From: Candidatus Enterococcus willemsii
GTDB taxonomy: Bacteria; Bacillota; Bacilli; Lactobacillales; Enterococcaceae
Length of the DNA stretch: 64,000 bases
Direction of reading: 5' to 3'
Assembly (NCBI RefSeq): GCF_009933335.1
Contig: NZ_MAEL01000054.1
Location: forward strand, 186,001 to 250,000
The notes under the pieces were generated by a model. That model worked only from the letters and a program-made list of their open reading frames with translations. It searched no databases and was not told where the DNA came from. Made by a program: the position numbers and the translations under genes. Of this stretch, positions 62,238 to 64,000 are shown in pieces (the stretch's first letter is position 1; each line of letters opens with the position of its first letter).

Positions 62238-62323
62238 TTTAGCAATGAATCTTAAACAACTTAGGCACAGTCCAGCCTTTACGAAAATGGATGAATTCAA
62301 CTATAGAATAGGAAGTTAATAAC

Positions 62324-62869
62324 ATGGAGTCATTTGAAAAAAGTTGGTACGTACTACACACATATTCAGGTTATGAAAACCGAGTAAAAGCAAATATTGA
62401 ATCACGTGCACAAAGTATGGGAATGGGTGATTTTATTTTCCGCGTCGTTGTTCCTGAAGAAACAGAAACAGAAGTGAAAAACGGAAAAGAAAAAGAAATC
62501 GTGCATAAAACATTCCCTGGTTATGTATTAGTAGAAATGACAATGACTGATGAATCATGGTATGTGGTTCGTAATACACCAGGTGTAACTGGCTTCGTTG
62601 GTTCTCACGGCGCTGGAAGTAAACCAGCACCACTTTTACAAGAAGAAATCAATTCTATTTTACGTTCATTAGGTATGAGTACTCGTACAGTAGAATTAGA
62701 GGTTGAAGTCGGCGAAACAGTGAAAATCATTGAAGGTGCGTTTTCTGGTTTAGAAGGACACGTGACAGAAGTAGATTTAGAGAAAGAAAAACTGAAAGTA
62801 AATATCAACATGTTTGGTCGCGAAACAAGTACCGAGTTAGACTTCGAGCAAGTCGATAAAATTGATTAA
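62324..62869 (+). CDS. nusG: Transcription termination/antitermination factor NusG
   Basis: The 181-aa protein has the NGN domain (about 1–115: SWYVLHTYSGYENRVKANIE, FPGYVLVEM, WYVVRNTPGVTGFVG) and the KOW domain (about 128–181: EVGETVKIIEGAFSGLEGHV). It binds RNA polymerase and affects pausing and termination. The secE–nusG order is universal in Firmicutes. The ATG has AGGAAG upstream. The preceding attenuator suggests autoregulation. Confidence 0.96.
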   Translation: MESFEKSWYVLHTYSGYENRVKANIESRAQSMGMGDFIFRVVVPEETETEVKNGKEKEIVHKTFPGYVLVEMTMTDESWYVVRNTPGVTGFVGSHGAGSKPAPLLQEEINSILRSLGMSTRTVELEVEVGETVKIIEGAFSGLEGHVTEVDLEKEKLKVNINMFGRETSTELDFEQVDKID

Positions 62870-62873
62870 TTTT

Positions 62874-62903
62874 AAAGAGCAAAGTTATCTTTGCTCTTTT
62901 TTT
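62874..62903 (+). terminator. Terminator after nusG
   Basis: AAAGAGCAAAG pairs perfectly with CTTTGCTCTTT over TTAT and is followed by more T. Confidence 0.9.
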
Positions 62904-62957
62904 ATGGTCTGAATTTCGCTATGATGAAAGAAAAAAGCTGAAAGTAGATGAAAAACA

Positions 62958-64000
62958 GTGAGAGGTATATTTCCGTTTACATTAAAATTAGTTAAAGGGC
63001 AATACTGGATTGTTAAAAAAGAGGACACTATTAAAGTGCTACTGGGATTACAGGGGAAAATGACAATTCGTAAAGAGGGCATCACTTATACTATGTGTGC
63101 AGAAGATTTACTCATTATTAATGCTTTTGAGAGTTGCGAGATTTCTTTTCAAGGGGAAGAATCTTTACTAGTGATTCTTGAAATTCAACGCAAAGAAATT
63201 GAGCGACAACTAGGAATCCAGTGGGCACCATTATTTATTTGTAACACAATGGCTTCTGCGCACCTGAATTATCAAGAACGGCAATTTACGAAAGTCCGTA
63301 CCCAACTGATGGCATTAGTCAGTACCTATTTTAATCCTGAAGGGAACCAAGAATTTGCCATCTATGAAAAATTCTTTACGCTATTAACCTATTTGCGAAA
63401 TCAATTTCAGCAAGAAAATCAGCCCATGAAAGAAATCGTCAATCCCGATATTCAAGCGATTCTAGAGACTGTCGAGCGGGATTATACACAACCTTTATCC
63501 TTAGAGCAGTTAGCAAAAGATTCTTACTTATCTTATAATTATTTATCGAAAAAATTTAAAGATGAAGTAGGAGAAACTTTCCGAGAATATGTTAAGAAAG
63601 TACGCTTGCAACATGCAGCGAACGAATTACGCTACAGTGAGACATCCGTATTGAAAATTGCTTTAAATAATGGCTTTTCAAGTAGTAAATCATTTCATAA
63701 ATCATTTAAAATTCGTTATGGCATGACACCGAAACAATTTCGAATGCAAAAGCATCACATGGAGCCATCGACCGTCACAGAACAATGGCAGGTATTAGAC
63801 CAAGAAACCACCATAGACGTGTTAGCAAAACATTTAATTGAAAATGAACGCGATGAGTTTGATATAAAAAAAGAACGACAATATCGTTTTTCTTTACAAG
63901 ACAAGCCACAGCCCCTAAGACAGCCAAAACGGATTTTGAATATTGGCAAAGCGACAAACTGGTTGAAAGCAGAATGCCAAGCAGATTTAAAGGAAGCTTT
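62958..64000 (+). CDS. AraC-family regulator, probable fusion to a GH39-type domain (3' truncated by window)
   Basis: An open frame from GTG 62958 runs to the window end (347 codons so far). Residues 1–100 form a cupin-like sensor. Around 170–270 lie two AraC helix-turn-helix motifs (LSLEQLAKDSYLSYNYLSKKF and VLKIALNNGFSSSKSFHKSF) and YGMTPKQFR. The following text, RILNIGKATNWLKAECQADLKEA, resembles the start of the GH39-like domain of AraC–beta-xylosidase fusions. The start is uncertain: GTG 62958 is the first possible codon after an in-frame TGA and has no clear ribosome site. Confidence 0.8.
   Translation, partial: MRGIFPFTLKLVKGQYWIVKKEDTIKVLLGLQGKMTIRKEGITYTMCAEDLLIINAFESCEISFQGEESLLVILEIQRKEIERQLGIQWAPLFICNTMASAHLNYQERQFTKVRTQLMALVSTYFNPEGNQEFAIYEKFFTLLTYLRNQFQQENQPMKEIVNPDIQAILETVERDYTQPLSLEQLAKDSYLSYNYLSKKFKDEVGETFREYVKKVRLQHAANELRYSETSVLKIALNNGFSSSKSFHKSFKIRYGMTPKQFRMQKHHMEPSTVTEQWQVLDQETTIDVLAKHLIENERDEFDIKKERQYRFSLQDKPQPLRQPKRILNIGKATNWLKAECQADLKEA

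Overview
The window is low-GC Firmicute DNA, most consistent with an Enterococcus-type lactic acid bacterium. The reasons are the gene order spx–mecA–coiA–pepF followed by spxH/yjbH–CYTH(yjbK)–relQ(yjbM)–nadK(yjbN)–rluD-type(yjbO), an E. hirae NapA-type antiporter, rpmG–secE–nusG, strong AGGAGG ribosome sites, and frequent TTG/GTG starts. I see no phage, insertion sequence, tRNA, rRNA or CRISPR array. The species cannot be fixed from the sequence alone.

Layout: 1–790 is the tail of a beta-glucoside-type PTS IIABC permease. 921–10917 holds an acyltransferase (plsC), the sbcD–sbcC–SNF2 helicase operon and an ABC exporter. 11552–25252 is a conserved stress, competence and housekeeping block: spx, mecA, three unrecognised small genes, coiA, pepF, a ClC antiporter, napA, spxH, a CYTH phosphatase, relQ, nadK, a pseudouridine synthase and mgtE. 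53192–62869 is again housekeeping (cutC, rlmA, trmL, recD2, a lipid kinase, queT, a CBS protein, rpmG, secE, nusG). It also contains two promoter-to-terminator units that look like unannotated small RNAs. The window ends inside an AraC–GH39-type fusion gene.

The accessory centrepiece is 25285–52927, a roughly 28-kb island that looks like a cytoplasmic N-glycan/glyco-asparagine degradation system. It encodes alpha-mannosidases of families GH92, GH125 and GH38, a GH29 alpha-fucosidase, two GH20 hexosaminidases, a GH1 beta-glycosidase, and two glycosylasparaginases that would cut GlcNAc from Asn. It also encodes an M20 dipeptidase, a ROK sugar kinase, and an oligosaccharide ABC importer (two permeases and a lipoprotein, no ATPase). 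None of the hydrolases has a signal peptide, so digestion should follow import. The enzyme set resembles lysosomal glycoprotein catabolism and overlaps the pneumococcal N-glycan loci, with the glycosylasparaginases added.

Two regulators sit in the island: a GntR/LacI-type repressor and a membrane-anchored AraC-type sensor with a DUF624 partner. GATATATC-core palindromes occur at the GntR/GH125 divergent promoters and again upstream of the ABC importer, which suggests one regulon. A pair of 11-bp direct repeats 20 bp apart just upstream of the GH20 promoter is a candidate AraC site.
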